64,000 nucleotides of DNA, taken from NCBI GenBank assembly GCA_028284225.1, contig JANQSD010000005.1, positions 62,001 to 126,000 on the forward strand, given 5' to 3'. The position numbers and the translations under genes were made by a program. Source of the stretch: Arenicellales bacterium (GTDB lineage Bacteria > Pseudomonadota > Gammaproteobacteria > Arenicellales > JAHEKD01). How positions within the stretch are numbered: the stretch's first letter is position 1; each line of letters starts with the position of its first letter. This document shows positions 50,252-58,974 of the stretch, in pieces. The notes beneath the pieces are model-generated. The model made no database searches, had not been told where the DNA came from, and was given only the letters and a program-made list of their open reading frames with translations.

Positions 50252-51454
50252 CTAAGAGTAAATTATTTGTTTAGCACAATCCTCAATAATATCGGCTATA
50301 GCAGCACAATCTTCCAGGCTGAAGGTCAAGGGAATGCGCATGTCGCAAAGGGTCTTTAAAACTTGTTTGGTCTTGGGCAGGTCAGGTTGAGACTGTATAT
50401 ATTGCCAGCTGTCATAGCGGCTGGTGAAGCCTTTGGGTTGATCTGAGCCAAACCATTTTATTTCGACACCACGCTTGGCGCATTCATTAATAAATTCAAC
50501 GACCTCTACGTCGTCATCTACATCCAGGAAAAACTGAAACGAACTGGCGACAAAGTGCTCATGTTCTAAGCGCACGGGTACGGTAATGCCACTGGCATTT
50601 TTCAGTTTATCAGCCAGAACATGATAACGGTCATTCCAGCGTTTGCAGTTTGCATCCAGTTGCTTAAGTTGTGCCCTTAAGATAGCAGCGCGTAAGTTAT
50701 CCATACGGCCGCTGTAATTTGGAGTGTGCAGTTTGACTGAGTCAAACACGTCATTACTTGGTCGACATAGGTGTTTTTCATAAAGCATATATGAGCCTGA
50801 GTGGATAACAGCCCTGGCCATAATTTCGGCGTCATCTGTGGTTAAAAAACCGCCTTCGCCGGAATTTAAATGTTTATATGTTTGTGTACTGAAACAAGCG
50901 ATTTTGCCGAAATTGCCGCTTTTGGTACTTTTCCAGCTTGCTCCCATGGTATGAGCACAGTCCTCTATCAGCATCAAACCATGTTGCTCACAGATACTCG
51001 TAATGGCGTTCATGTCAGCGATATGGCCACGCATATGTGAAAGCATCAAAAATCTGGCACCGGACGATTTGGCCTTGCTCTCTAGATCTTTAAGATCAAT
51101 GGTCAGATCAGCTTCGGTATCGATTAAAACAGGTTTGCCGCCGGCATTGTGAATGGCTCCCGGGACGGGTGCCAGAGTGAATGCATTGGTCAAAACTGGT
51201 TCACCGGCCTTGAGGCCGACGCATCGCAAGGAAATGTGTAAGGCATAGCCGCCTGAGGTGCAGGCCAGGCAATACTTGGCGTCCTGATAGTCAGCGAATT
51301 CTTGCTCTAATAACGAAGCTTGTGATGTTTCACCTTCAGCGACGTTATAACGGTGCAGGCGGCCGCCTTGCATGACGTTAACTGCATTTTCAATGGCTTC
51401 GGGTGATAGGGGTTCTTGTTGGGTGAATGGTTTTCTAAAGCGCCTAGAACCCAT
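50252..51454 (-). CDS. DegT/DnrJ/EryC1/StrS-family aminotransferase
   Basis: A 400-residue PLP enzyme of the sugar/amino-acid aminotransferase group. The PLP lysine is in FSTQTYKHLNSGEGGFLTT; other motifs are ALHISLRCVGLKAGEPVLTN, IEDCAHTMGASWKS and NYSGRMDNLRAAILRAQL. Its ATG and first three codons (MGS, then RRFRKPF) lie in the end of the fold-back repeat that begins at 51445, so the element supplies the start codon. It is downstream of the HDH-like gene on the same strand. Its role in that cluster is uncertain. Confidence 0.85.
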   Translation of the reverse strand: MGSRRFRKPFTQQEPLSPEAIENAVNVMQGGRLHRYNVAEGETSQASLLEQEFADYQDAKYCLACTSGGYALHISLRCVGLKAGEPVLTNAFTLAPVPGAIHNAGGKPVLIDTEADLTIDLKDLESKAKSSGARFLMLSHMRGHIADMNAITSICEQHGLMLIEDCAHTMGASWKSTKSGNFGKIACFSTQTYKHLNSGEGGFLTTDDAEIMARAVIHSGSYMLYEKHLCRPSNDVFDSVKLHTPNYSGRMDNLRAAILRAQLKQLDANCKRWNDRYHVLADKLKNASGITVPVRLEHEHFVASSFQFFLDVDDDVEVVEFINECAKRGVEIKWFGSDQPKGFTSRYDSWQYIQSQPDLPKTKQVLKTLCDMRIPLTFSLEDCAAIADIIEDCAKQIIYS

Positions 51455-51587
51455 CTTAAAATGCCTGCGCTGGTTGATACATCGTTAAAAGCTCACTCAA
51501 AATGCTCATTTACCTCAAGTAAACTGCGCTTTTTCGCTCGCTTTTGCCTTGTCTAAACTGCGCTCGACTATTTTAAGATAGATTCTA
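51445..51587. repeat. 143-bp fold-back element, copy B (bridges stop and start codons)
   Basis: TIRs TAGAACCCATCTTAAAAT and ATTTTAAGATAGATTCTA with TA at both ends and the same length as copy A. Arm changes in copy A (CTCAAAAT/ATTTTGAG) and copy B (CTTAAAAT/ATTTTAAG) co-vary so pairing is kept. The element fills the whole gap: its right end gives the TAG stop of the HDH-like gene (51585-51587) and its left end gives the ATG of the aminotransferase. Confidence 0.9.
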
Positions 51588-52892
51588 GTCATAGCGGGTT
51601 TGATCATAAACCTCAAAATCCCACTGCTCATCCGGATAATATTTTCTTAAGCGCCAATCACAAGCTCGAGCGTGTGCTTCCATACCTTCGATACGCGAGA
51701 TACGTGAAGCTGCAGCACTAAAGACCTTATTAGCACTTTCATCCAATTCTTGATAAGTAAGAATTTTCAAAAATTTATGTGCATTTAAACCGCCAGAATA
51801 ACGGGCAGCACGTTTAGTCGGTAAAATGTGATTAGTCCCCGAGCATTTATCACCATGGGTAACAGTGCTGCCTTCGCCTAAGAACAGTGAGCCGTAGTTG
51901 TTGAGATTCTGTTTGTACCACTCATCATCTTCTGTAATTACTTGTAAATGTTCGGCCGCATATTTATCCGATACCTTTACGACTTCATCACGACTATCAC
52001 AAACAATAATTTCGCCATAATTATCCCAGGCTTCTAAAGCAACAGAATTTTCAGGTAAATCAGCACAGACTTTAGGCGTAAGTTCGGCAACCTTGTTTGC
52101 CAGAGCGTCAGATTCAGTAAATAACCACACCGGAGAAGTTGTCCCATGTTCAGCCTGAGAAGCAAGATCTACCGCAATGGTCATAGGGTCGGCTGAATCA
52201 TCAGCGATAATCGCAGATTCAGTAGGGCCGGCAAACACATCAATACCAACATGACCGAACAAAATCCGCTTGGCTTCGGCGACAAAAGCATTACCGGGAC
52301 CGACAATGATGTCAGCTTCTTGCCCAGTAAAAAGGCCATAAGCCATTGCTGCGACGGCTTGAACACCGCCTAATTCAAAAATCACATCCGCACCGGCCAG
52401 ATCCATAGCATAAGCGACCGCAGGATCAATGGCATCTCCACGTGGTGGAGAGCAAGCTACGATATGTTCAACACCGGCAACTTTTGCGGTGGTCACACTC
52501 ATTACGGCAGAGGCTGCATGAGCATAGCGGCCACCAGGCACATAACAACCGGCACATTGAACGGGCAAAACGCGTTGACCGAGTTTGACGCCCGGATAAG
52601 GCTCTATTTCGAATTCATTGACGCTAGCCAACTGGGCCTGAGCAAATCGCTTTACTTGCTCATGAGCGAATTCGATATCGTCTTTCTGTGATTGAGGAAC
52701 GGAGGAAATCAGTGACTGCTTTTTTTCATCCGATAAGATGACATTACCTTGCCAGCCATCCAGCTTTTTGGCGTATTCTAAGACCGCCTTTTCGCCATTT
52801 TGCTTGATTTCAGCCAGCATCGTCTCAACGATGCCGGCAATTTTCTTATCCTGCTCCTCGGTGCTCTTGCCGGGTGCTTTAATATGTTTCAT
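51585..52892 (-). CDS. Histidinol-dehydrogenase-family protein (HpsN-like sulfopropanediol dehydrogenase candidate)
   Basis: A 435-residue HDH-fold NAD enzyme. Zinc-site residues are seen: QAEHG (Gln, His) and the distal GLNAHKFLK histidine; the family GPGNAFVAEAKR and FAGPTESAIIADD are present. Not being in a his operon and standing beside a TRAP transporter points away from histidine biosynthesis. Such stand-alone members are known as HpsN, which oxidises 2,3-dihydroxypropane-1-sulfonate to sulfolactate. The stop codon is supplied by the fold-back element. The UspA gene directly precedes it, with no gap. Confidence 0.75.
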   Translation of the reverse strand: MKHIKAPGKSTEEQDKKIAGIVETMLAEIKQNGEKAVLEYAKKLDGWQGNVILSDEKKQSLISSVPQSQKDDIEFAHEQVKRFAQAQLASVNEFEIEPYPGVKLGQRVLPVQCAGCYVPGGRYAHAASAVMSVTTAKVAGVEHIVACSPPRGDAIDPAVAYAMDLAGADVIFELGGVQAVAAMAYGLFTGQEADIIVGPGNAFVAEAKRILFGHVGIDVFAGPTESAIIADDSADPMTIAVDLASQAEHGTTSPVWLFTESDALANKVAELTPKVCADLPENSVALEAWDNYGEIIVCDSRDEVVKVSDKYAAEHLQVITEDDEWYKQNLNNYGSLFLGEGSTVTHGDKCSGTNHILPTKRAARYSGGLNAHKFLKILTYQELDESANKVFSAAASRISRIEGMEAHARACDWRLRKYYPDEQWDFEVYDQTRYD

Positions 52893-53381
52893 CTAGCCAT
52901 TAACAGGAATAACAAGGGTTGGAACCTCTGAACGACGCAGAACCCGTTTGGCGATGCTGCCAAGGAATGTATGGCTGACTCCTTGAGCATGACCGCCCAA
53001 TACAATCAAATCACAGCCCAGCTTTTTTGCTTGAGTGAGAATCGCATCAGCAGGATAAGCCTCCATAACTTCGACACTTTTAACCAGATCACGCAAAGAT
53101 TTATCTTCATCAGCTACTGCAGACCAGAATTTATCTTGATTGTTCTCAAGCTGTTTTTTCGCAGCTCCAGTACGATTATGTAATGCATCATCGCGTTGTT
53201 TATCGTCCATGATGAACATCATTAATGTCGTTTTTGCTTGATCAGATAACTCTTCCACCACATGCAAAACATGGATTTCAGCTCCGCTTTGTTTAGCTAG
53301 GCTGACTGCATGGCGAAATGCATTTGTCGAATTCGCCGATAAATCGGTGGCATAAAGTATTTTTTTAAAACTTGGCAACAT
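52893..53381 (-). CDS. Universal stress protein UspA family (TRAP-associated)
   Basis: A 162-residue UspA fold, with ILYATDLSANSTNAFRHAVSLAKQSGAEIHVLHVVEE at the start and the ATP-binding GGHAQGVSHTFLGSIAKRVLRRSEVPTLVIPV glycine loop at the end. UspA proteins beside TRAP transporters (TeaD in the ectoine TeaABC system is the known case) bind ATP and tune uptake. It lies between the TRAP large permease and the HDH-like gene, its stop abutting the next start. Confidence 0.9.
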   Translation of the reverse strand: MLPSFKKILYATDLSANSTNAFRHAVSLAKQSGAEIHVLHVVEELSDQAKTTLMMFIMDDKQRDDALHNRTGAAKKQLENNQDKFWSAVADEDKSLRDLVKSVEVMEAYPADAILTQAKKLGCDLIVLGGHAQGVSHTFLGSIAKRVLRRSEVPTLVIPVNG

Positions 53382-53406
53382 AACGTTAACCTCTTGAATC
53401 GTTCAA

Positions 53407-54747
53407 TTAATAGCCAAATAGGCTAGGCAGCCATAATGACAATTTAGGGAAGAATGCGATGATAAAAATCGCAATGACATTTATTGCTGCAAATGGCAAT
53501 GCGCGAACTGAAATCTCTTCAATCGATATCTTGGAAATACCTGAAGCGATAAACAAATTCTCACCTAATGGAGGTGTTTGAAAGCCGATGCCTAATGCAC
53601 ATACCATGACTACGCCAAAGTGAGTCGGATCAATGCCAACTGTATAGGCCACGGGTAACATAACCGGTGCTAGGATCAAGATTGTCGCCAGGGTTTCCAT
53701 AAACATACCAACAAAAAGCAAGAAAAAGATGAACATGGCCCAGATCAGGTAAATGTTCTCCGTTAAGCTCAACATTGACTCTGCAATAATAGCGGGGATT
53801 TGGTTTTCAACCAGAATTCGGCCAAAAACAGTTGCTGTGAATAAGATTAACAAAACCCGTCCGGTTAACCAGGTGGTAGTTTCTAAAGCACGATTCAGGG
53901 CTTTTGCATCCAGTTCGTTATAGACAAACTTACCGACGATGAGAGTGTAAAAGATAGCTACGATAGCGGCTTCAGTCGGGGTAAAGAAACCAGAATAGAT
54001 ACCACCTAGAATAACGATTGGTGCCATCAAAGCCCATATACTGCGCCATGCCTCACAAAAAACGTTTCTTAATGACCATCCTTCAGATGAACCTGTATAT
54101 CCTCGCTTTTTACAGGAAACATAGTTTGCGATTAACAGGCTTATTGCAATGATGAAAGCGGGCAGAAAACCTGCTAAAAATAATTTGGATATAGAGACAC
54201 TGGCAAATTCTCCATGCTTAGCGACTGCTTCAGGAGGAGGTACTAAACCCAGCGCAGCGATACCAAAGATAACCATCGGAATAGATGGAGGAATTACAAT
54301 ACCCAGACTACCCGATGATGCAGTTACTGCTGAAGCAAAGCCTTTATCATATCCACGCTGGATCATTGCCGGAATCATCAACATGCCCACCGCAGCAGTC
54401 GTTGCTGGGCCTGAGCCTGAGATTGCCCCAAAGAACAAACAACCCATGACAGTTGCAGCAGAAATGCCGCCAGTAAATGGACCAGCCATACTTTCAGCCA
54501 CATTAATCAGTCGTCTGGACAATCCTGCAGCTTCCATCAATGCGCCTGCCAGTATAAAAGCAGGTAACGCCATCAATGGAAATGAACCGACTGATGTAAA
54601 TGCGATTTGAACCAGTTTTATTGGGTTTTCACCCAGATACATATAAGAAAATAGCGACGATACACCCAAAGCTACGGTAATTGGTGCACCAATTAATAAT
54701 AGGCCTAAAAAGGAGCCAAATAATACTAAAACGATTGAACCTTCCAT
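53407..54747 (-). CDS. dctM: TRAP transporter large permease DctM
   Basis: A 446-residue membrane protein with about twelve transmembrane helices, matching DctM/SiaM of the tripartite ATP-independent transporters. Motifs include FPLMALPAFILAGALMEAAGLSRRLINVAESMAGPFTGG, GAISGSGPATTAAVGMLMIPAM and GSLGIVIPPSIPMVIFG. It transports organic acids or osmolytes with sodium. It follows DctQ and is followed by UspA. Confidence 0.95.
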   Translation of the reverse strand: MEGSIVLVLFGSFLGLLLIGAPITVALGVSSLFSYMYLGENPIKLVQIAFTSVGSFPLMALPAFILAGALMEAAGLSRRLINVAESMAGPFTGGISAATVMGCLFFGAISGSGPATTAAVGMLMIPAMIQRGYDKGFASAVTASSGSLGIVIPPSIPMVIFGIAALGLVPPPEAVAKHGEFASVSISKLFLAGFLPAFIIAISLLIANYVSCKKRGYTGSSEGWSLRNVFCEAWRSIWALMAPIVILGGIYSGFFTPTEAAIVAIFYTLIVGKFVYNELDAKALNRALETTTWLTGRVLLILFTATVFGRILVENQIPAIIAESMLSLTENIYLIWAMFIFFLLFVGMFMETLATILILAPVMLPVAYTVGIDPTHFGVVMVCALGIGFQTPPLGENLFIASGISKISIEEISVRALPFAAINVIAIFIIAFFPKLSLWLPSLFGY

Positions 54748-54758
54748 AATTTTTCTCC

Positions 54759-55301
54759 CTAGTGACCTTTGTGTTCTTCCATGTCGTGCTCGATTTCTTC
54801 CAGATCAACTTTATCTGGATCCCGAACATCTACACCCTTAACTAACCTTAAGTAATTGACTTGAATAATACGAAATGTCATTAACGCAAAGGCGATGGGA
54901 AGAATTATATAAACCCATTTCATTTCTATCCCCAAGGTTTGTGACTTCCAGAATTTATTCATTTTGTTAAAGACAAAGTCAAATGCGAGATAGAAGAAAT
55001 ACACGTTGAAGAAGATCCAGAACAAATCCGCAATGCCCTCAATGATATCGACGGCTCGTTTTGACAGAAATTTGAACTGAAAAGTAACCCTGTTATGCGC
55101 ACTCATTTTGGCGGCATAACTGGCGCCCAGAAATACAAACCACACAAACATATAGGTGGAGAGTTCTTCAATCCAGGAAATGGATTGTCCAAAAATTTCT
55201 CGTGAAATAATTTGAGTGAAAAGCAAACAAACGAAAGTCGCCAATAGTATTCGGCAGATATAACTTTCGATATTATTTAGAATATTCAGGAATTTAGCCA
55301 T
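54759..55301 (-). CDS. dctQ: TRAP transporter small permease DctQ
   Basis: A 180-residue four-helix membrane protein with the DctQ pattern: ICRILLATFVCLLFTQIISREIFGQSISWIEELSTYMFVWFVFLGASYAAK. The C-terminal tail is acidic (EEIEHDMEEHKGH). It forms the membrane unit with DctM. A hairpin in the gap to dctP probably sets the ratio of transcripts. Confidence 0.93.
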   Translation of the reverse strand: MAKFLNILNNIESYICRILLATFVCLLFTQIISREIFGQSISWIEELSTYMFVWFVFLGASYAAKMSAHNRVTFQFKFLSKRAVDIIEGIADLFWIFFNVYFFYLAFDFVFNKMNKFWKSQTLGIEMKWVYIILPIAFALMTFRIIQVNYLRLVKGVDVRDPDKVDLEEIEHDMEEHKGH

Positions 55302-55324
55302 AATTCCTCCCTATTGTGAAATGA

Positions 55325-55349
55325 AGAGGTGTGCAAAACGCACACCTCT
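55325..55349 (-). other. Intercistronic hairpin between dctP and dctQ
   Basis: AGAGGTGTGC and GCACACCTCT form a perfect 10-bp stem around AAAAC. There is no T-run on the transcribed strand, so it is more likely an mRNA-stabilising or partial-termination element that raises binding-protein expression. Confidence 0.75.
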
Positions 55350-55377
55350 GTTTATGAACTGAATTTAAATGTGTTAA

Positions 55378-56376
55378 TTACTGAACCGGATCACGTCCTA
55401 GCGCAGTCAAAACACTATTTAATTTGTCAACACCACCAATGCTATCGTAGTATTTAGGCCATACACCTTCAGTTGCTAACTTGATGAACTCTGCTTCATC
55501 GTTAGCTGGGTCTTGGATTTCCATGCCTTTAGCAATCAAGTCTTCTTTGATGGCCGCTTCGCTATCGCGAAGATGTTGAGCACTGTGCAAGGTTGCGGCT
55601 TTACCAGCGGCAAGAATTGTCGCTTGGTCTTCCTCAGATAAATCTTGGAACAGCGACTCAGAAACCATTAGCGGCTCAAGCGAGAAAATGTAACGAATAT
55701 TGGTAACGTAATCTTGTACTTCATAAAACTTCATGGAGTGAACAGTCAAATAAGGATTGTCTTGTCCATCAACTACTTTTTGTTGTAAGCCTGTTAAGGT
55801 TTCAGACCAAGCCATTGGCGTAGGGTCAATTCCCCAAGCTTTATAGGTATCGATCATGATCTCATTTTTAGGCACACGAATAACAAGACCTTGCAGATCT
55901 TCTACAGTGGAAACCGGCTTTTTGGAATTGGTCAGTACACGAAAACCTGTGTATGTCCAGCCAATGATACGTACACCTGCGTCGCGGATTGTATTTGCGA
56001 CCAGTTCTTCGCCAACAGGGCCTTGGGTTAGTTTTTCAGCATCTTCCAGGCTTAAGATCACGTATGGAAGTGTAAATACACCCACCGTTGGTGAAAAAGG
56101 CGTTACGTTGTTGATCGCAACTAAGGTCATATCAAGTACGCCGATGGCGGCATCATTTACAGTGTCTTGCTCTGAGCCTAATTGGCCATTAACAAACAAT
56201 TCTGCTGTATGATCAGAGTTGGCTTCAAGTTCTTCGACAAACTTAACGCCCATTGCATGTTGTGCACTGCCGGCTGCATCGCCGACTGCTATTTTGAAAT
56301 TCTTAGCATAAACGGCAGTACTGGCGATAGCCATTGAGCCTGCTAATACGGTAACTAAAGAAAGTTTTTTTAACAT
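55378..56376 (-). CDS. dctP: TRAP transporter substrate-binding protein DctP
   Basis: A 332-residue periplasmic protein with a Sec signal peptide (LKKLSLVTVLAGSMAIASTAVYA). The TRAP binding-protein motifs are FVEELEANSDHTAELFVNGQLGSEQDT, and RVLTNSKKPVSTVEDLQGLVIRVPKNEIMIDTYKAWG, with the substrate arginine likely in the latter. The ligand cannot be read; with the HpsN-like gene it may be a C3 sulfonate, and an osmolyte is an alternative. It is the first gene of the leftward operon dctP-dctQ-dctM-uspA-HDH, divergent from the MocR regulator. Confidence 0.93.
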   Translation of the reverse strand: MLKKLSLVTVLAGSMAIASTAVYAKNFKIAVGDAAGSAQHAMGVKFVEELEANSDHTAELFVNGQLGSEQDTVNDAAIGVLDMTLVAINNVTPFSPTVGVFTLPYVILSLEDAEKLTQGPVGEELVANTIRDAGVRIIGWTYTGFRVLTNSKKPVSTVEDLQGLVIRVPKNEIMIDTYKAWGIDPTPMAWSETLTGLQQKVVDGQDNPYLTVHSMKFYEVQDYVTNIRYIFSLEPLMVSESLFQDLSEEDQATILAAGKAATLHSAQHLRDSEAAIKEDLIAKGMEIQDPANDEAEFIKLATEGVWPKYYDSIGGVDKLNSVLTALGRDPVQ

Positions 56377-56521
56377 AACGAAAGGTACTCCTTCTGTGTG
56401 TTAGTTTTGTTTACGAAAAATCAAGGTCATAAAACTATAAAAACCTCGCTTTTTATCCCACGACTGACTGATAATACAGTCGTTTTAAGGTGTTTAAAAG
56501 CCCGGTAGGTTAAAATAGCTA

Positions 56522-56538
56522 TATACGTCTTACGTATA
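56522..56538. promoter_or_regulatory. 17-bp dyad in the dctP/MocR divergent gap
   Basis: TATACGT-CTT-ACGTATA is a perfect dyad. A second inverted pair, CGACTG and CAGTCG, lies about 50 bases upstream. Both are in the 229-base gap between divergent genes and are candidates for the MocR operator. Confidence 0.6.
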
Positions 56539-56605
56539 GAAGCAGGTTATAAGCATCGCGTGTTTAAAAATAGACCCAAATTTCAAAACCTAAGAGTGCC
56601 AGATT

Positions 56606-58081
56606 TTGACACGTGATTCGTTGTTCTATTTTGATGAGAATGCATCAGGCAGTCTACGCTCGCAGCTTCGTGAACTCATTGTTAATGCTATTTTAAATGG
56701 CTATTTGCCCCCCGGTAGCCCACTTCCGTCCAGTCGCATGTTAGCTAAGCAGCTGGGGATTTCCCGCAACACCGTCATCCTTACCTTCCAATCACTGGTC
56801 GATGATGGTTATTTGGTTTCGCGGGAACGTAGCGGGCATTATGTAAATGATAACAATGCCTGGCAAACCCAAATTGGGAAGAAACCCCAAGCTGTGACAA
56901 ATCAGATTAAGTGGGTTGACCATATACTACCTGCTCCGACCGAGCTTCAACATACATTAAAACCTCAAAATTGGCGCGAATATCCATATCCGTTTATTCA
57001 TGGCCAATTCGATCCTGATTTGTTTCCGCAGGCAGGTTGGAATGAATGCGTGCGCGAATCAATGGCAACAGATTCCGTCTACCAGTGGGCCGGTGATCAA
57101 TTCGACCGGGATGACCCAGAGTTAATCAATCAAATTCGAACACGTTTGTTGCCAAGAAGGGGAATCTGGGCACAAGAAGAGCAAATACTGGTTACCAGCG
57201 GCACTCAACATGCACATTATTTAATAACTCAATTGTTGGTAAATTCAAACACAACGGTAGGCATGGAAGAGCCGGGGTATTTTGATGCCCGTAACATACT
57301 GCAATTAGGAAATCCAAAGATTGTCGCGCTTGATGTCGATCATAAGGGACTAAAAATCAATGATACGCTGAATCAATGTAATCTGATTTACACAACACCC
57401 AGTCATCATTCCCCAACTACAGTTAATATGCCAATTTCGAGAAGAAAAAAGTTGCTGAAAAAGGCTTCTGAGTATGATTTAGTCATCACTGAAGATGGTT
57501 ATGAAGCTGAAAATAAGTTTACCGGCAAGCCTTTGCCGGCTTTAAAGAGCCTGGATGAAGATAACAGGGTTTTGTTTATTGGTACTTTTTCAAAAACACT
57601 GGCACCTGGGTTACGCTTGGGCTATTTGGTTGGGCCACAAGAATTTATTCAGCAAGCTCGCGCGTTAAGGCGGATTATGATGCGCTACATGCCTGCCAAT
57701 AACCAGCATATCGTCGCCATGTTCATTAAAAGGGGGTATCACGATGCTTTAATACATCGCATGCATAGAGAGTATAAAAAGCGCTGGCGATTGATGAAAA
57801 AAGCGATCGATAAACATTTGGGAGCGCTGGTAACTTATACAAGTGTTGGTGGTTCGTCTTTTTGGATTAAAGGGCCACGCTGGCTTGATGCGGATGAATT
57901 AGAAACTCAAGCTGCAAAGTTCGGTATTCTAATTGAAAGAGGTTCAGTGTTTTTTATGAAGCCGCAAAAATATAATAATCACTTTCGGCTTGGTTTCTCA
58001 TCAATTGCGAAAAATGATATTGAACCCGGCATCAAAACACTTGCACAAGTAATCAGCGAGATGAAAAATCACAGAGGTTAA
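56606..58081 (+). CDS. MocR-family (GntR plus aminotransferase-fold) transcriptional regulator
   Basis: A 491-residue fusion. The N-terminal GntR winged helix (about residues 10-75) has LPSSRMLAKQLGISRNTVILTFQSLVDDGYLVSRERSG. The C-terminal aminotransferase-like domain (about 110-480) has the PLP lysine in FIGTFSKTLAPGLRLGYLVG. These proteins sense PLP-linked amino compounds such as taurine, GABA or sugars and switch nearby catabolic operons. The start is a TTG with AAGAG upstream. It is divergent from the TRAP/HpsN operon and likely its regulator. Confidence 0.9.
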   Translation: MTRDSLFYFDENASGSLRSQLRELIVNAILNGYLPPGSPLPSSRMLAKQLGISRNTVILTFQSLVDDGYLVSRERSGHYVNDNNAWQTQIGKKPQAVTNQIKWVDHILPAPTELQHTLKPQNWREYPYPFIHGQFDPDLFPQAGWNECVRESMATDSVYQWAGDQFDRDDPELINQIRTRLLPRRGIWAQEEQILVTSGTQHAHYLITQLLVNSNTTVGMEEPGYFDARNILQLGNPKIVALDVDHKGLKINDTLNQCNLIYTTPSHHSPTTVNMPISRRKKLLKKASEYDLVITEDGYEAENKFTGKPLPALKSLDEDNRVLFIGTFSKTLAPGLRLGYLVGPQEFIQQARALRRIMMRYMPANNQHIVAMFIKRGYHDALIHRMHREYKKRWRLMKKAIDKHLGALVTYTSVGGSSFWIKGPRWLDADELETQAAKFGILIERGSVFFMKPQKYNNHFRLGFSSIAKNDIEPGIKTLAQVISEMKNHRG

Positions 58082-58104
58082 CTACAGCAAAAACGGGAAG
58101 TTTT

Positions 58105-58857
58105 ATGATTGACCTAAGTCACCAAGATAATATCGCGATTATCAAAATGAATCGTCTACCTGCCAATGCGATCGATGCAGATTTTTTAATCCAGCTTGGA
58201 GAGACATTAAAAGCGCAAATAGAATCAGAATCAACAGCCATTATTTTGACGGGTACGAGTAATATTTTTTCTGCCGGTGTGGATTTGGTTAAGCTGTTAA
58301 AAGGCGGTACAGACTATATTCGCGAATTCCTGCTCAATCTCCAGCAGATGCTTGATACGTTGTTTTTTTGTCCCAAGCCGGTCGTGGCTGCGATTAACGG
58401 TCATGCCATTGCTGGAGGTTGTGTAATAGCTTGTTGTGCCGATAACCGCATAATGGTTAATGGTAAAGGCAGAATCGGGGTGCCTGAATTACGGGTTGGG
58501 GTACCGTTTCCAGTTATTATCATGGAGTTAATGCGAGCCAAGGTTAACAGCGCTTGTTTTGAAGAAATCATGCTTGAAGGCGCGACTTATTCTTGTCAAG
58601 ACGCTTTGCAAAGAGGGCTTGTAGACCAAATTGTTGAGCAAGATTCACTGATGGATACGGCGTTAAAATCAGCCCAATCATTGGCTTCAATCAGGCCGGA
58701 AATCTATGCGTTGACTAAATTACAAATTCGACAGTCGGTACGCGAAGCGATTGATGCACACGACAAATTACATGGTGATGAGATTAAAACACTATGGGAA
58801 TCGGCTGAAACCCAACAGGCGATAAAAGACTACATGGAAAAAACCTTCAAGAAATGA
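58105..58857 (+). CDS. Enoyl-CoA hydratase/isomerase family protein
   Basis: A 250-residue crotonase-fold protein. The oxyanion hole is seen in IFSAGVDLVKL and INGHAIAGGCVIACCADNRI, with a Glu in GVPELRVGVPFP. It probably hydrates or isomerises an acyl-CoA. It follows MocR by 23 bases in the same direction, so it may be part of the same regulatory unit. Its substrate is unknown. Confidence 0.88.
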   Translation: MIDLSHQDNIAIIKMNRLPANAIDADFLIQLGETLKAQIESESTAIILTGTSNIFSAGVDLVKLLKGGTDYIREFLLNLQQMLDTLFFCPKPVVAAINGHAIAGGCVIACCADNRIMVNGKGRIGVPELRVGVPFPVIIMELMRAKVNSACFEEIMLEGATYSCQDALQRGLVDQIVEQDSLMDTALKSAQSLASIRPEIYALTKLQIRQSVREAIDAHDKLHGDEIKTLWESAETQQAIKDYMEKTFKK

Positions 58858-58890
58858 CAGAAAGGGTAACTTTCAACAACTATTCATTTC

Positions 58891-58970
58891 TGTCATCCTG
58901 AGCTGTCCCTACCTTCGTGAGGACAGGCTACGAAGCGTGAGGATCTCCCAATCGCTGTTCGGGCTTTAAA
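58891..58970. repeat. Dispersed intergenic repeat, copy 3 (TGTCATCCTGAGC type)
   Basis: TGTCATCCTGAGCTGTCCC, then CTACGAAGCGTGAGGATCTC and CTGTTCGGGCTTTAAA. It matches the copies at 21682 and 36025 in the blocks TGTCATCC and GTGAGGATCT, and shares CTGTTCGGGCTT with copy 1. It lies in the gap between convergent genes. Confidence 0.75.
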
Positions 58971-58974
58971 AAAA

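Noticed and set aside
51585-52892. HisD of histidine biosynthesis
   Set aside because: It is not near other his genes and sits in a TRAP/UspA operon, which fits HpsN-type members better.
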